A stretch of 64,000 bases of DNA from Sutcliffiella cohnii (GCF_002250055.1 NZ_CP018866.1:1356501-1420500), one strand, 5' to 3'. Counted from the stretch's first letter, positions 35,849 to 44,084 are shown. Notes: generated by a model from the sequence alone, not told the origin. A program made the numbers and translations.

Positions 35849-36937
35849 TTAGTTAAAACGCAAAATAGGTTTAATGGCTACACCTTTTTTAGAGTCTTCA
35901 AATGCTTCGTTAATTTGTTCAAATTCATAGTATTTAACTAATTTATCAATTGGGAATCGGCCTGCTTTGTAATATTCTACAAGCTGAGGAATAAATACAC
36001 GGGGAACTGCATCTCCTTCAATGACTCCCATCATAGTTTTTCCTTCTGCCATAATATCATTATGCACATCAATGTTCATTTCAGGGGTTACCCCAACAAT
36101 CGCTGCTTTTCCTAACGGGCGTAATGCTTGTAAACATTGGCGAACAACAGGAGGTACCCCAGTTGTATCGACAGCATAGTTTGTACCGCCATTTGTAATC
36201 GCCTTAATTTCCTTGACAACATCAACTTGTGATCCATTTAAAGCATGAGTTGCACCAAGTTCTTTTGCTAATTCTAAACGACTTTCGTGTATGTCTACGG
36301 CAATGATTTGTTTGCATCCAGTGATTTTTGCAGCCATGATTGCACTTAATCCCACAGCACCTGCACCATAAATAGCAATGGTCGAACTAAATTCCGGTTG
36401 TAGGCTATTTAATACAGTTCCTGCACCTGTTTGAATCCCACAGCCTAACGGACCGAGTAATGTAAGATCGACGTCTTTATCTACTTTTACTACATTGCGT
36501 TCATGAACAACAGCATATGTACCAAAGGAGGATTGTCCAAAGAATGTAGAGAGTTCCTGCCCATTATGGCTTAGACGATGGGAAAAGTCATTAGCAACGC
36601 CACCAAAGTTTAGGTCATTAAAAGTTTCACAAACAGTTGGGTGACCAGTCAAACAGTTTTGGCAATGACCGCAGTGTGCGAATGAAAGTACGACATGATC
36701 TCCTTCTTCTAGGGTAGTAACACCTTGACCAAGTCGCTCAATAATACCTGCACCTTCATGTCCTAATACGGCTGGCAATGGGGCAATAGCTGCATCACGA
36801 GCAACAGCATCTGTATGACACACACCAGTAGCTACAATTTTTACTAATACTTCATTCATTTTCGGCTCAGCTAATTCTACCTCTTCAATCCTAAACACTT
36901 GTCCTTTTCCATGTGTAACGGCAGCTTTTATTTTCAT
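35849..36937 (-). CDS. Zinc-dependent NAD(P) alcohol dehydrogenase (aryl-alcohol type)
   Basis: A 362-residue medium-chain dehydrogenase. Catalytic zinc ligands: GVCHTDA (Cys, about 38), GHEGAG (His/Glu) and GPLGCGIQTGAG (Cys). The structural zinc site CGHCQNCLTGHPTVC is complete. The Rossmann motif is GAGAVGLSA, with VDIHESR after it indicating NAD preference (Asp). The sequence resembles aryl/benzyl-alcohol dehydrogenases. Single-gene unit with a ~200-bp repeat at its 3' end and the second copy upstream beyond its promoter region. Confidence 0.9.
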   Translation of the reverse strand: MKIKAAVTHGKGQVFRIEEVELAEPKMNEVLVKIVATGVCHTDAVARDAAIAPLPAVLGHEGAGIIERLGQGVTTLEEGDHVVLSFAHCGHCQNCLTGHPTVCETFNDLNFGGVANDFSHRLSHNGQELSTFFGQSSFGTYAVVHERNVVKVDKDVDLTLLGPLGCGIQTGAGTVLNSLQPEFSSTIAIYGAGAVGLSAIMAAKITGCKQIIAVDIHESRLELAKELGATHALNGSQVDVVKEIKAITNGGTNYAVDTTGVPPVVRQCLQALRPLGKAAIVGVTPEMNIDVHNDIMAEGKTMMGVIEGDAVPRVFIPQLVEYYKAGRFPIDKLVKYYEFEQINEAFEDSKKGVAIKPILRFN

Positions 36938-37265
36938 TTAAAACGAACTCCTTTATATTATCTGTTCCTTTTATCTTTTGTTTTAATCATAAATAAATAC
37001 TGAAAAAATTTCACGAGGGGACAGGTCAAAAACCGCTGAAAAGGTCCGACTAAAAATCGTTACGGAATTAAGGTCATATGCAAAAGGGTAATCTTCTTAA
37101 TACCATTAAAAACTTACCCTTTTGATTGCTTAAAGGTAAATGGCTAAACGAATCGGGGTTTGAGCAAATAAAGTTGTGCTGCGAGATTTAATACTACTTC
37201 AGATAGGGGGATGCTTATTTATGACACATTACTTTTAATGCTAGCATTTGCTAGTGTATCGTTTA
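36938..37265. other. Spacer upstream of the alcohol dehydrogenase
   Basis: No gene seen. Contains an orphan 10-bp hairpin (AAAAGGGTAA at 37082-37091 with TTACCCTTTT at 37114-37123), and a GGGGACAGGT fragment at 37017 resembling the dispersed repeat. Confidence 0.45.
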
Positions 37266-37475
37266 AAAAAATAACCCACCCTTGAGCCGCACAGCTTAAC
37301 AGGGTGAGTTGTTTTGACCACAACGGTGACTGAAGGGAAATTACTATTGTGTGGACTGATAGTGTTACCAGCGCTATCAGTATTATATATATTGTTTTAT
37401 TACGATTTTAAACTAGAAACGAAACTACAATTTCCAGAAATTGTGTGGACGCGGAACCTGTCCCTCTGTCCCACC
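37266..37475 (+). repeat. Structured ~200-bp repeat, copy B
   Basis: Same order of parts as copy A: CACCCTTGAGCCGCACAGCT hairpin, ACTGATAG/CTATCAGT hairpin, GAAACGAAACTACAATTTCC, then the full short repeat GTGTGGACGCGGAACCTGTC plus CCTCTGTCCCACC (37430-37475). It ends exactly at the stop codon of the peptidase gene. Confidence 0.85.
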
Positions 37476-39173
37476 TTAATGAATATCTTGAATAACCTTT
37501 TCCAAGAATTCACCCATTCGCTTAACAGCTGGCTCAGAGAAGTCAAAGCTAACGCCAGTTTCTTCGTAAATAGCTGCGATCGATTGATTGTAGTCGGCAC
37601 CTGCACCTTTTTTAAATGCTTCAACAGCTGCCTTTGGATCTTTTTGATAGTTCTCTAGTAATTGTAAAGAACCTAGCATCGAGATAGAGTATTCAATGTT
37701 ATAGAAAGGAACTTGGAAATAATGAAGGGTGCCTACCCAGCTCATCCCAATTGCCTCCTCAAACCCAGAAGTATCAACAGGGTTTAAGCCATAACGTTTG
37801 GAGATTTCAAAGTACTTTTCGTCACGCTCTTTCGCAGTATGATTAGGATTCGTATACATCCAATGCTGGAAGAGATCACCTGACAACGGACCGAATAACA
37901 TCGTAAATGCGCGCTTTAACTCTTCACGTTGTGCACTCTTAAAATCTTCCTCTTCTTTATACAAACGATCAAGCTTGTCTAATAAGAGTAATTCCATCCC
38001 GTGAGAATACAGTTCCGCAACTTCCATTCGGTGTTGGTAGTCTTCAATAGGACCGTTCTCCGAAAACTGAAGGTACCCATTCACCGCGTGTCCCATTTCA
38101 TGAATTAACGCGATGAGAGAGAAAAACGATGGACTAAAGTTTGCGAAAACAAACGTATCCCCTGAAACAGGTAAAGAGGTACAGAAACCACCTGGGCTTT
38201 TTCCTTTTCGGTCGCCAAGATCTAGTAACCCTTTTTCTCTCATATAATCGAAACGTTCTCCAAAGTATGGATCTGTATCCTTTAACATCTCAGAAACGCC
38301 ATCCATAAGCGTAGAAACTTCGGAGTATGGAGGGTTTTTCATTAATTTAGCTGTGTTATCCCAAGGGCGATATGTATCCACACCAAGCTTCGACTTAAAA
38401 ACATCTGCGAGACGATTCCAAGCTGGGATAATATGTTTCTCAACATTTTCATGGAAATCATAACAATCTTGGACCGTATACTCACGATTTTTCACGACAA
38501 ACATGTAATCACGATAATTTTCAAAGCCTGCATTTAAAGCGATTTGGTGGCGTAGTTGAACGAGCTCGTCCATAATTGCATCCATCTCGGGCTTAATTTG
38601 TTTAATCGCTGAGCCCATCGCGCGATATGCTTTTTCTCGCACATCTCTGTCTAACGAATCGAGTTGGGATTGGATATAAGGAAACGGTTTTTCTTCGCCT
38701 TCCCATTCAACGGTTAATCCGCCCATAATTTCACTATATTTAGTATTAAGTTCTTGTTCTTTTACCATTAAAGGAATGTTCTCTTCTCTGAACAGTTTAA
38801 CTTTCGACTCTCGAACTCTTCGCATCAAACCGTAACGTTTTTCATCTAACTCTTTTACATAAGGAGACTCACAAAATTTTTCATTCAGTTTAGCCTCATA
38901 TTTCATTAAAAGTGGTTGAATGTTTTGCTGATCGTGAAGGAAAGTTGCCTTAATTTCCTCATCTTCTGTGTTCCGGTAGAAGTCGACTCGGTGACCTGTT
39001 AACGCCTCCGAAAGTTTTACATCTAAATCCTTTTCATCTTTTAACCACTCTTCTAGGTCAGAAGCGGATTCGATTGGGGCATCTAGTAAACTTTGAAGTT
39101 GAGCCTCGACCCCTGCTACATCTTGTAAATTAATTAGTTCTTTATAATATTTATGACCTAAATTTTGACTCAT
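37476..39173 (-). CDS. M3-family oligoendopeptidase (PepF-like)
   Basis: A 565-residue zinc metallopeptidase of family M3, cytoplasmic, degrading short peptides. The active site is LIALIHEMGHAVNGYL (HExxH; third ligand in HRMEVAELYSHGMELL). Upstream region SPGGFCTSLPVSGDTFVFANF is typical of the M3 oligoendopeptidase group. GGGGAG site before the ATG. Its stop abuts copy B of the ~200-bp repeat, and no T-run terminator other than repeat hairpins is visible. Confidence 0.92.
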   Translation of the reverse strand: MSQNLGHKYYKELINLQDVAGVEAQLQSLLDAPIESASDLEEWLKDEKDLDVKLSEALTGHRVDFYRNTEDEEIKATFLHDQQNIQPLLMKYEAKLNEKFCESPYVKELDEKRYGLMRRVRESKVKLFREENIPLMVKEQELNTKYSEIMGGLTVEWEGEEKPFPYIQSQLDSLDRDVREKAYRAMGSAIKQIKPEMDAIMDELVQLRHQIALNAGFENYRDYMFVVKNREYTVQDCYDFHENVEKHIIPAWNRLADVFKSKLGVDTYRPWDNTAKLMKNPPYSEVSTLMDGVSEMLKDTDPYFGERFDYMREKGLLDLGDRKGKSPGGFCTSLPVSGDTFVFANFSPSFFSLIALIHEMGHAVNGYLQFSENGPIEDYQHRMEVAELYSHGMELLLLDKLDRLYKEEEDFKSAQREELKRAFTMLFGPLSGDLFQHWMYTNPNHTAKERDEKYFEISKRYGLNPVDTSGFEEAIGMSWVGTLHYFQVPFYNIEYSISMLGSLQLLENYQKDPKAAVEAFKKGAGADYNQSIAAIYEETGVSFDFSEPAVKRMGEFLEKVIQDIH

Positions 39174-39438
39174 GAAAACTCCCCTTCCCCTTTTTTAACA
39201 ATTTTAACTATTTCAATAATAATATTATAGAAACTTAGTTCTAAAATCTAGTTTTTTTGAAAAAAGGTGGAAAGAACAGGAGTAGCGATACGTATTCAAG
39301 AAGGAGAAATGCTATTTTTGTAGAAAATCTTAAACTAAAAGGTTGGTTACTTTTAATAAAATAAACCATTTAAGTTAAAATATATGGAGGTTGCTATCAG
39401 TGGGCAATTTAGAGATAAGAAGAGGGGAGTGTTACTTG

Positions 39439-40032
39439 TTGACAAACAGTAAAAAGAATTTAAAGGTTAATGAGTATGTAAGTAATGAAAAAAAGTGGCG
39501 GGAAGAAATGGAAAAATTGAGAACAATCATAATAGACTGTGGGTTGACCGAAGAATGGAAGTGGCGCAAACCTTGTTACACATTTCAGGAAAGTAATGTC
39601 GTGATCATTCAAGGGTTTAAAGAATATTGTGCGCTTATGTTTTTTAAAGGTGTATTGCTAAAGGATGCGAAAGGGGTCCTAATCAAACTTGGAGAGAATT
39701 CACAGGCACAACGCCAGATTCGGTTCACCGAGGTTCGAGAAATTGATGAGATGGAACACATAATAAAATCCTATATTAATGAGGCTATAGATGTCGAAAA
39801 GGCCGGCTTGGAAGTGAATTTCAAAGAAAAAACAGACTTAATAATTCCTGAAGAGCTTCAAAATAAATTTGATAAAATTCCTATCTTGAAAACAGCTTTT
39901 CAAGCATTGACTCCCGGACGGCAAAGAGCATATGTTATTTATTTTTCACAGGCTAAACAATCGAAAACTCGAGAAACAAGGGTTGAAAAATATATTCAGC
40001 AAATCCTCGATGGCAAGGGGTTACATGATTGA
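39439..40032 (+). CDS. ydeI: YdeI/OmpD-associated-type protein
   Basis: A 197-residue protein with an N-terminal DUF1801-like domain (EKLRTIIIDCGLTEEWKWRKPCYTFQ, GFKEYCALMFFKGVLLKD) and a C-terminal YdeI/OmpD-associated region (LIIPEELQNKFDKIPILKTAFQ, TPGRQRAYVIYFSQAKQSKTRE). It resembles Bacillus YdeI. Start: TTG at 39439, 9 bases after GAGGGGAG, giving MTNSKKNLKVNEY; upstream in-frame TTG (39391) and GTG (39400) are alternatives, the latter also 9 bases from a GGAGG. Linked to a second DUF1801 protein. Confidence 0.8.
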   Translation: MTNSKKNLKVNEYVSNEKKWREEMEKLRTIIIDCGLTEEWKWRKPCYTFQESNVVIIQGFKEYCALMFFKGVLLKDAKGVLIKLGENSQAQRQIRFTEVREIDEMEHIIKSYINEAIDVEKAGLEVNFKEKTDLIIPEELQNKFDKIPILKTAFQALTPGRQRAYVIYFSQAKQSKTRETRVEKYIQQILDGKGLHD

Positions 40033-40149
40033 TGTTTCATAGTGATATCATGTCATTGCATTGACACTCAATGGGACTGTGATGATGTTTTTTATTTAAG
40101 GGAAATACTTTTAATTAACCTAGTTCATAACGATATATAGGAGGGCATT

Positions 40150-40503
40150 ATGAATCCAAGAGAAAATATAGAAGTCACGAAATTAATTGAAACGCTCCCT
40201 GAGCCTATTCAAGAAATAACGAATAACCTAAGAGAGCTTGTGTTTAAGTCCTCTCCAGAAATTATTGAAGAGGTCAAATGGTCTAAACCGAGCTACACAC
40301 AAAATGGACTAGTATGTTATTTAGCCGCAGCTAAAAAACATGTGAACCTAGGGTTTTATCGAGGTTCAGACCTTTCTGACAAGGACGGTGTGCTTCAAGG
40401 AACAGGTAAACAAATGCGTCATATACAGGTGAAAAAAGTAGAGGACATTAAGCAGGATTTGTTTATTTCTATGATTCAAGAGGCAATTGAACTTAATCAA
40501 TAA
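40150..40503 (+). CDS. DUF1801-domain protein
   Basis: A 117-residue single-domain protein with the YdhG/DUF1801 pattern: LRELVFKSSPEIIEEVKWSKPSYT, YLAAAKKHVNLGFYRGSDL and KQMRHIQVKKVEDI. ATAGGAGG site before the ATG. It is a paralogue of the N-terminal half of the preceding YdeI-like protein. The family is linked to iron/frataxin-like folds, but the role here is unknown. Confidence 0.82.
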   Translation: MNPRENIEVTKLIETLPEPIQEITNNLRELVFKSSPEIIEEVKWSKPSYTQNGLVCYLAAAKKHVNLGFYRGSDLSDKDGVLQGTGKQMRHIQVKKVEDIKQDLFISMIQEAIELNQ

Positions 40504-40585
40504 CCTCTCAGCTTTTAATTCTATTTTTTAAATAATTTATAGTTTTAATTGAAAGGTATAAATTGAAGCTAAGAGGTGAATTTTT

Positions 40586-40942
40586 ATGAGCGAAATTAGT
40601 AATAAAGAAATGTATAAGCAAATGGATGAAGAACGGATTAAAAAGGCATTTAAAAATGGTAATTTCAATGATGCCTTTGTATTGTTCAAATATTCAGTTC
40701 TTACTAAAGACGAATTTAGCAAATTACAGCAGTTAAGCACTAAATACGGTGCATTTAACGAACAAATGAAAGTATATTTAAAGGAAGAAGAAATGGAAAA
40801 AATAGAGGAAGCATTTAGAAATCATAAAGACAAAGAAGCTGAAGTTTTATTTGAGTTTTCTAAACACCTGTCAGAGAAGGACTTTTATAAAATGAAGCTC
40901 AAATGTAGTGCTCCGAAAAATGACAAGATGGAGTTTACATAG
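40586..40942 (+). CDS. Hypothetical protein with two internal helical repeats
   Basis: A 118-residue charged, helical protein with an AGAGGTGA ribosome site. Residues 17-47 and 72-103 are an internal duplication: IKKAFKN...A-VLF--S-L---EF-KL and IEEAFRN...AEVLFEFS-HLSEKDFYKM, offset by 55. No known family. It precedes the DnaA-domain-I protein by 15 bases, so the two may be co-expressed. Confidence 0.6.
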   Translation: MSEISNKEMYKQMDEERIKKAFKNGNFNDAFVLFKYSVLTKDEFSKLQQLSTKYGAFNEQMKVYLKEEEMEKIEEAFRNHKDKEAEVLFEFSKHLSEKDFYKMKLKCSAPKNDKMEFT

Positions 40943-40957
40943 GAGCAAGTCGGAGAT

Positions 40958-41188
40958 GTGTGGGGGAATGTTTTAGAACAAATTAAGAATGAAATATCTT
41001 CTCCTTCATTTGATACTTGGTTTAAACAGACAAATGGTGAATTAGTGGATGGAGTATTAGTTATTAATTGTGCGAACAGCTTTCAGTTGGATTGGTTAGA
41101 AGCAAGGTACAGTGATCTGATTTCAAAGGTTACCGAAAAAATAGTAGGCACTAAATATGACCTTCGATTCGTAGAAATAAAGAGTTGA
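40958..41188 (+). CDS. Stand-alone DnaA N-terminal-domain (domain I) protein
   Basis: A 76-residue protein that corresponds in length and pattern to DnaA domain I alone: WGNVLEQIKNEISSPSFDTWFKQT, LVINCANSFQLDWLEARYSDLI. In DnaA this KH-like domain binds DnaB helicase and regulators such as SirA and DiaA. GTG start; AGGAG lies 12 bases upstream. No AAA+ or DNA-binding part follows, and the next sequence is an unrelated kinase remnant. It could be a DnaA decoy or regulator, or a domain relic that is still open. Confidence 0.65.
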   Translation: MWGNVLEQIKNEISSPSFDTWFKQTNGELVDGVLVINCANSFQLDWLEARYSDLISKVTEKIVGTKYDLRFVEIKS

Positions 41189-41214
41189 TGGAGAAAACTG
41201 TTTGAATGATAATA

Positions 41215-41360
41215 AGGCTGGATTCTAGTCGGACAGGTACTCAACTTGGATAGGGCTATATATTGTTCAGCAACTTGTTAACAAACATGGTGGAAAAGCA
41301 GTAGTTACTGTCCATGAGAATGAATTTATTATGCAGATTCCGTTTAAGAAGAGGAATTAG
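41215..41360 (+). pseudogene. Fragment of a histidine kinase 3' end
   Basis: 146 bases closely match the 3' end of the kinase gene at 50603-50749 (AGGCTGGATTCTAGTCG, TTGTTCAGCAACTTGTTAA, GGTGGAAAAGCAGTAG, AATGAATTTATTATG), ending at the equivalent TAG. A one-base deletion in the G2 box region (about 41249-41257) breaks the frame. Only the last ~48 codons are present and no start exists, so it is a relic. Confidence 0.8.
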
Positions 41361-41398
41361 TGACAGTGGGATTAGATTTTACTACTCCAACACAAATG

Positions 41399-41428
41399 TT
41401 GATTTTAAAAGTAAGTTCAATATATAAT
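41399..41428 (+). promoter_or_regulatory. Promoter of the antitoxin RNA
   Basis: TTGATT (41399-41404), 18-base spacer, TATAAT (41423-41428), directed into the 3' end of the opposite toxin transcript. Confidence 0.6.
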
Positions 41429-41430
41429 AT

Positions 41431-41460
41431 AAGAAAGATCGAGTGCTGGAACACTCGATC
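41431..41460 (-). terminator. Terminator of the toxin mRNA
   Basis: Read on the minus strand: GATCGAGTG, 6-base loop, CACTCGATC, then TTTCTTAT. It ends the minus-strand toxin transcript. Confidence 0.75.
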
Positions 41461-41560
41461 CATGTAACTACTTGCCGCCAGAAGAGCGGCTGACCTTAGA
41501 AATAGATGAAAGTACAAGAGAAGTAACCGCTATCATTCGGTCAATGGGCGGTTATTTCTC
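41436..41560 (+). ncRNA. Predicted antisense antitoxin RNA (RatA/SR4-like)
   Basis: Predicted from the TATAAT at 41423 (start near 41436) to a terminator stem GTAACCGC/GCGGTTAT (about 41523-41553) followed by TTCTCTTTCTT. About 125 nt, fully antisense to the 3' end of the toxin mRNA, as in the TxpA/RatA and BsrG/SR4 pairs of Bacillus. The RNA itself is inferred. Confidence 0.6.
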
Positions 41561-41665
41561 TTTCTTATTGGTGACAAGTGTGATTATGGCTATTACCGCT
41601 GTCAAGGATGTCACAATAAACATACCGAAATGAAATAGCAAATGCATAGCTTCATAAGTCACCAT
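41552..41665 (-). CDS. Small hydrophobic type I toxin (TxpA/BsrG, holin-like)
   Basis: A 37-residue peptide: MVTYEAMHLLFHFGMFIVTS, then a hydrophobic helix (LTAVIAIITLV) and a basic tail (TNKKEK). This pattern (short N-terminus with MxTYE, one membrane helix, Lys-rich end) is typical of Bacillus type I toxins annotated as putative holin-like toxins. GGAGGTGG lies 6 bases before the ATG. The locus has its own promoter and terminator, and an opposing RNA promoter. The 5' leader (ATGTAACTAC, GCGGTTGACC) is complementary to the mRNA 3' region (GTAGTTACAT, GGTCAGCCGC), predicting end-to-end pairing that could mask the ribosome site. Confidence 0.8.
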   Translation of the reverse strand: MVTYEAMHLLFHFGMFIVTSLTAVIAIITLVTNKKEK

Positions 41666-41730
41666 TAATACCACCTCCGTTTCGAAAGGAGATGGTCAAC
41701 CGCCCATCTGCATTATGTAGTTACATCTAA

Positions 41731-41760
41731 ATTATAACGAACGTACATTCTTATTGTCTA
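41731..41760 (-). promoter_or_regulatory. Promoter of the toxin mRNA
   Basis: On the minus strand: TAGACA (41760-41755), 18-base spacer, TATAAT (41736-41731). About 65 bases upstream of the toxin ATG. Confidence 0.65.
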
Positions 41761-41987
41761 GAAAAATTAATAGAGAGATGTGTATGTATTAATGCAGCTA
41801 TTACATTAATTTCTTAAAAAATTCTCCTTGAGCAACGCAACAGATAGGGTTAGTCGTTCCACAAACTTAAATATTTCCTTGAAAAAAATGGAGTAGGGGA
41901 CATTTCTCGCTCTTCTTTTTCTGTTCGCAAAATGCTTTAATGGAAATATGGATGGGGAAAATATAAATTGAGGTAAGAGGTGCATAT

Positions 41988-42434
41988 ATGGGGTTACAGT
42001 TTAAAGAGGCTACAGAAGCAGAGATAGAGGAAATTTATGAACTAGCAGGCGAGAACCGTAAAGAAGCAACGAACCATGATTCGGAAGATAATAGACAAAA
42101 AATGATTGAAGCGTATGAGCATTCTGCAAAATATAATGCCTATTTCCTTTGCTTAATGGATGGTGAAACACTTCTCGGTTGGATTCAAATCGATAAAGCG
42201 ATTGAATATTTAACGGGAGAAGAAATTGGCTGGATTAATGACCTATATGTAAAAATGCCTTACAGAGGGAATGGTTACTCCAAATTATTGATAGAAGAAG
42301 CTATAAAAGAATTTAGAAACTTAGGATATAGTGATGTAAGACTAAACGTTTATGCACATAACGAAAAAGCAATGGCATTGTATGAGAAAATGGGATTTAA
42401 AGATGTTAGTAAGTTTATGAAAATATCAATATAA
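41988..42434 (+). CDS. GNAT-family N-acetyltransferase
   Basis: A 148-residue acetyltransferase. Acetyl-CoA-binding motif A is IGWINDLYVKMPYRGNGYSKLLIEEA (R/Q-x-x-G-x-G/A type: YRGNGYS), followed by RLNVYAHNEKAMALYEKMGFK, the classic motif B. AGAGGTG site before the ATG. Substrate not predictable. Single-gene unit ending in a bidirectional terminator. Confidence 0.9.
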   Translation: MGLQFKEATEAEIEEIYELAGENRKEATNHDSEDNRQKMIEAYEHSAKYNAYFLCLMDGETLLGWIQIDKAIEYLTGEEIGWINDLYVKMPYRGNGYSKLLIEEAIKEFRNLGYSDVRLNVYAHNEKAMALYEKMGFKDVSKFMKISI

Positions 42435-42440
42435 AAAAAC

Positions 42441-42478
42441 AATCCACCCTTGCGCTGAAAAGCTTATGAGGGTGGATT
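42441..42478. terminator. Bidirectional terminator
   Basis: AATCCACCCT (42441-42450) pairs with AGGGTGGATT (42469-42478), preceded by an A-run and followed by T-rich sequence. The CACCCTTG...GGGTG core resembles the first hairpin of the ~200-bp repeat. Confidence 0.75.
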
Positions 42479-42521
42479 CATTCATGAAAAGTTTGCACAG
42501 AAAGCCTGTGCCCTTGAGCCA

Positions 42522-43931
42522 CTATCTCCCAACAATTTCAAAAACAGAGCCTTGATTATAATCGGTCACCCTCATTGAGCCGTAAACTCCTAAATATAGC
42601 TTAGTTTGAGAGAGATTGGTTCCTAGGCTAGTATAATGAGCTGCCTTGTCTCCAAAATCATAATCCGTTTCAATAATGCTATAGTCATTTTCTATTGAAT
42701 CGCTTCTAACTCTAGTGTAACCTAAAAACCCTTGACCAGGACCTTGATCAATTCCTTTCCGAGCAAAGTCTGAAAAAACAACGCTTCCCTTTAATGCTGG
42801 AATGTCATTTCCCATATAAGCTTGAACTCCAGTAAGTGCTGTTCCTCCAAGCTTATCACGTCTTGGTTCTTCATGGTAATAACTAGTTAAAGGCTGAAGT
42901 CGTTTTCCTGTCATTTTAATAGCTTCATTATAAAAGGCAATTGTTTTTTTACTCAAGTCGGAATCTTCCGAGCAATCCTCCACAATGGGAGTAGGTAAAT
43001 TCCCTTCCCAGCCTCGCCAGCCGAGATTAATAAACCCTTTTTGATTCCATTTTGTATTTGGAATAGAAGCTTGAACAAGTTGTGTGACTGGGATTGGTTT
43101 ATAATTCATATAGGCAAAGATGGACTCTATCAAAGCCTGCCCGACCTGGCCTACATATTTAATATAATGATTATAATTTCGTTGATAAGAAATTCCTGGG
43201 ATGTTGCGCACTCCTTTTGCTGTTACAGTTAATGTTTCTTGAATTGGTACCGGAAGTTCATGAAAACGTGTCACGGCAGGTGGTTGCTGGATGCTTGTCA
43301 TCATACTTACATCGATTTCAATAATTTTCCCCGCAATTTCTAAATCTTTTTGAGCAAGATTATACGGATCAAAACCCGAACCACCATCTCCAGTTGTTAA
43401 CACAAGTTTCCCCGTTTCTGGTGAAAAATTTAAACTATTGACGCCGTTATGATTATAAAAAGGTCTTCTTAAATTAAGTAAAGTTCGTCGTTTTGTTGGT
43501 TGCCCGTTCGATTGAACTATCCATTCTTCCACCGTATCGATATGGTCGTATTCGGTTTCTCTATTCTTCCACTGTAAATTTAACGTATTAGGGTCACAAT
43601 GGTCCGGTTCAAAGGAATCGTGTGGAGCACCTGGACCTTGTGTACCTGCCACGGAATAATGAAGATAAAACAGTCCGTTATAATAAAATTGAGGATGAAA
43701 CGCTAACCCGAGTAAGCCTCGCTCGTCATAACCGCCATTCGAAGTACCAAGGTCTAAGACTTGCTGGCGTATATCTAAAAAAGTTCGGACATCTCCGTTT
43801 CCAACAAAAAAAATCTCTCCGACTTGAGAGGCGATAAATAATCGTTCCACTGAGTCGCCAGGAAGAATTGCAGTTTTCAAGACCGTAGGCAAATTTATTC
43901 CATTCAAAATAGGTCGCAAGCCAACCTTCAC
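42522..43931 (-). CDS. Sorbosone/glucose-dehydrogenase-like beta-propeller (PQQ-type fold)
   Basis: A 469-residue protein of the soluble sugar dehydrogenase (GSDH/YliI-like) fold: LFIASQVGEIFFV, GGYDERGLLGLAFHPQFYYNGLFYLHYS, HNGVNSLNFSPETGKLVLTTGDGG, and a C-terminal blade with VVFSDFARKG and SVFEIVG. No signal peptide is visible, unusual for a PQQ enzyme, which is normally periplasmic or secreted. AGGGGG lies 9 bases before GTG 43931, chosen over the GTG at 43949. Whether PQQ is used is doubtful, since Bacillus generally lacks PQQ synthesis. Confidence 0.75.
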   Translation of the reverse strand: MKVGLRPILNGINLPTVLKTAILPGDSVERLFIASQVGEIFFVGNGDVRTFLDIRQQVLDLGTSNGGYDERGLLGLAFHPQFYYNGLFYLHYSVAGTQGPGAPHDSFEPDHCDPNTLNLQWKNRETEYDHIDTVEEWIVQSNGQPTKRRTLLNLRRPFYNHNGVNSLNFSPETGKLVLTTGDGGSGFDPYNLAQKDLEIAGKIIEIDVSMMTSIQQPPAVTRFHELPVPIQETLTVTAKGVRNIPGISYQRNYNHYIKYVGQVGQALIESIFAYMNYKPIPVTQLVQASIPNTKWNQKGFINLGWRGWEGNLPTPIVEDCSEDSDLSKKTIAFYNEAIKMTGKRLQPLTSYYHEEPRRDKLGGTALTGVQAYMGNDIPALKGSVVFSDFARKGIDQGPGQGFLGYTRVRSDSIENDYSIIETDYDFGDKAAHYTSLGTNLSQTKLYLGVYGSMRVTDYNQGSVFEIVGR

Positions 43932-44084
43932 TTTATTCAACCCCCTCACACTCCCATCATTTTTCCATCAATAAATATATGAACAATAATGAAGGAATAG
44001 TCCGTTTTAGGGTGTACTCTTCATGAAAGTAAACAAGTGAATAAATTTCATTCTCGCTGCATTTATCATTAATGGGGGTGTCTT

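Noticed and set aside
36938..37475. Composite transposon carrying the alcohol dehydrogenase
   Set aside because: The flanking ~200-bp repeats are in direct orientation, but there is no transposase and no target duplication was recognised.
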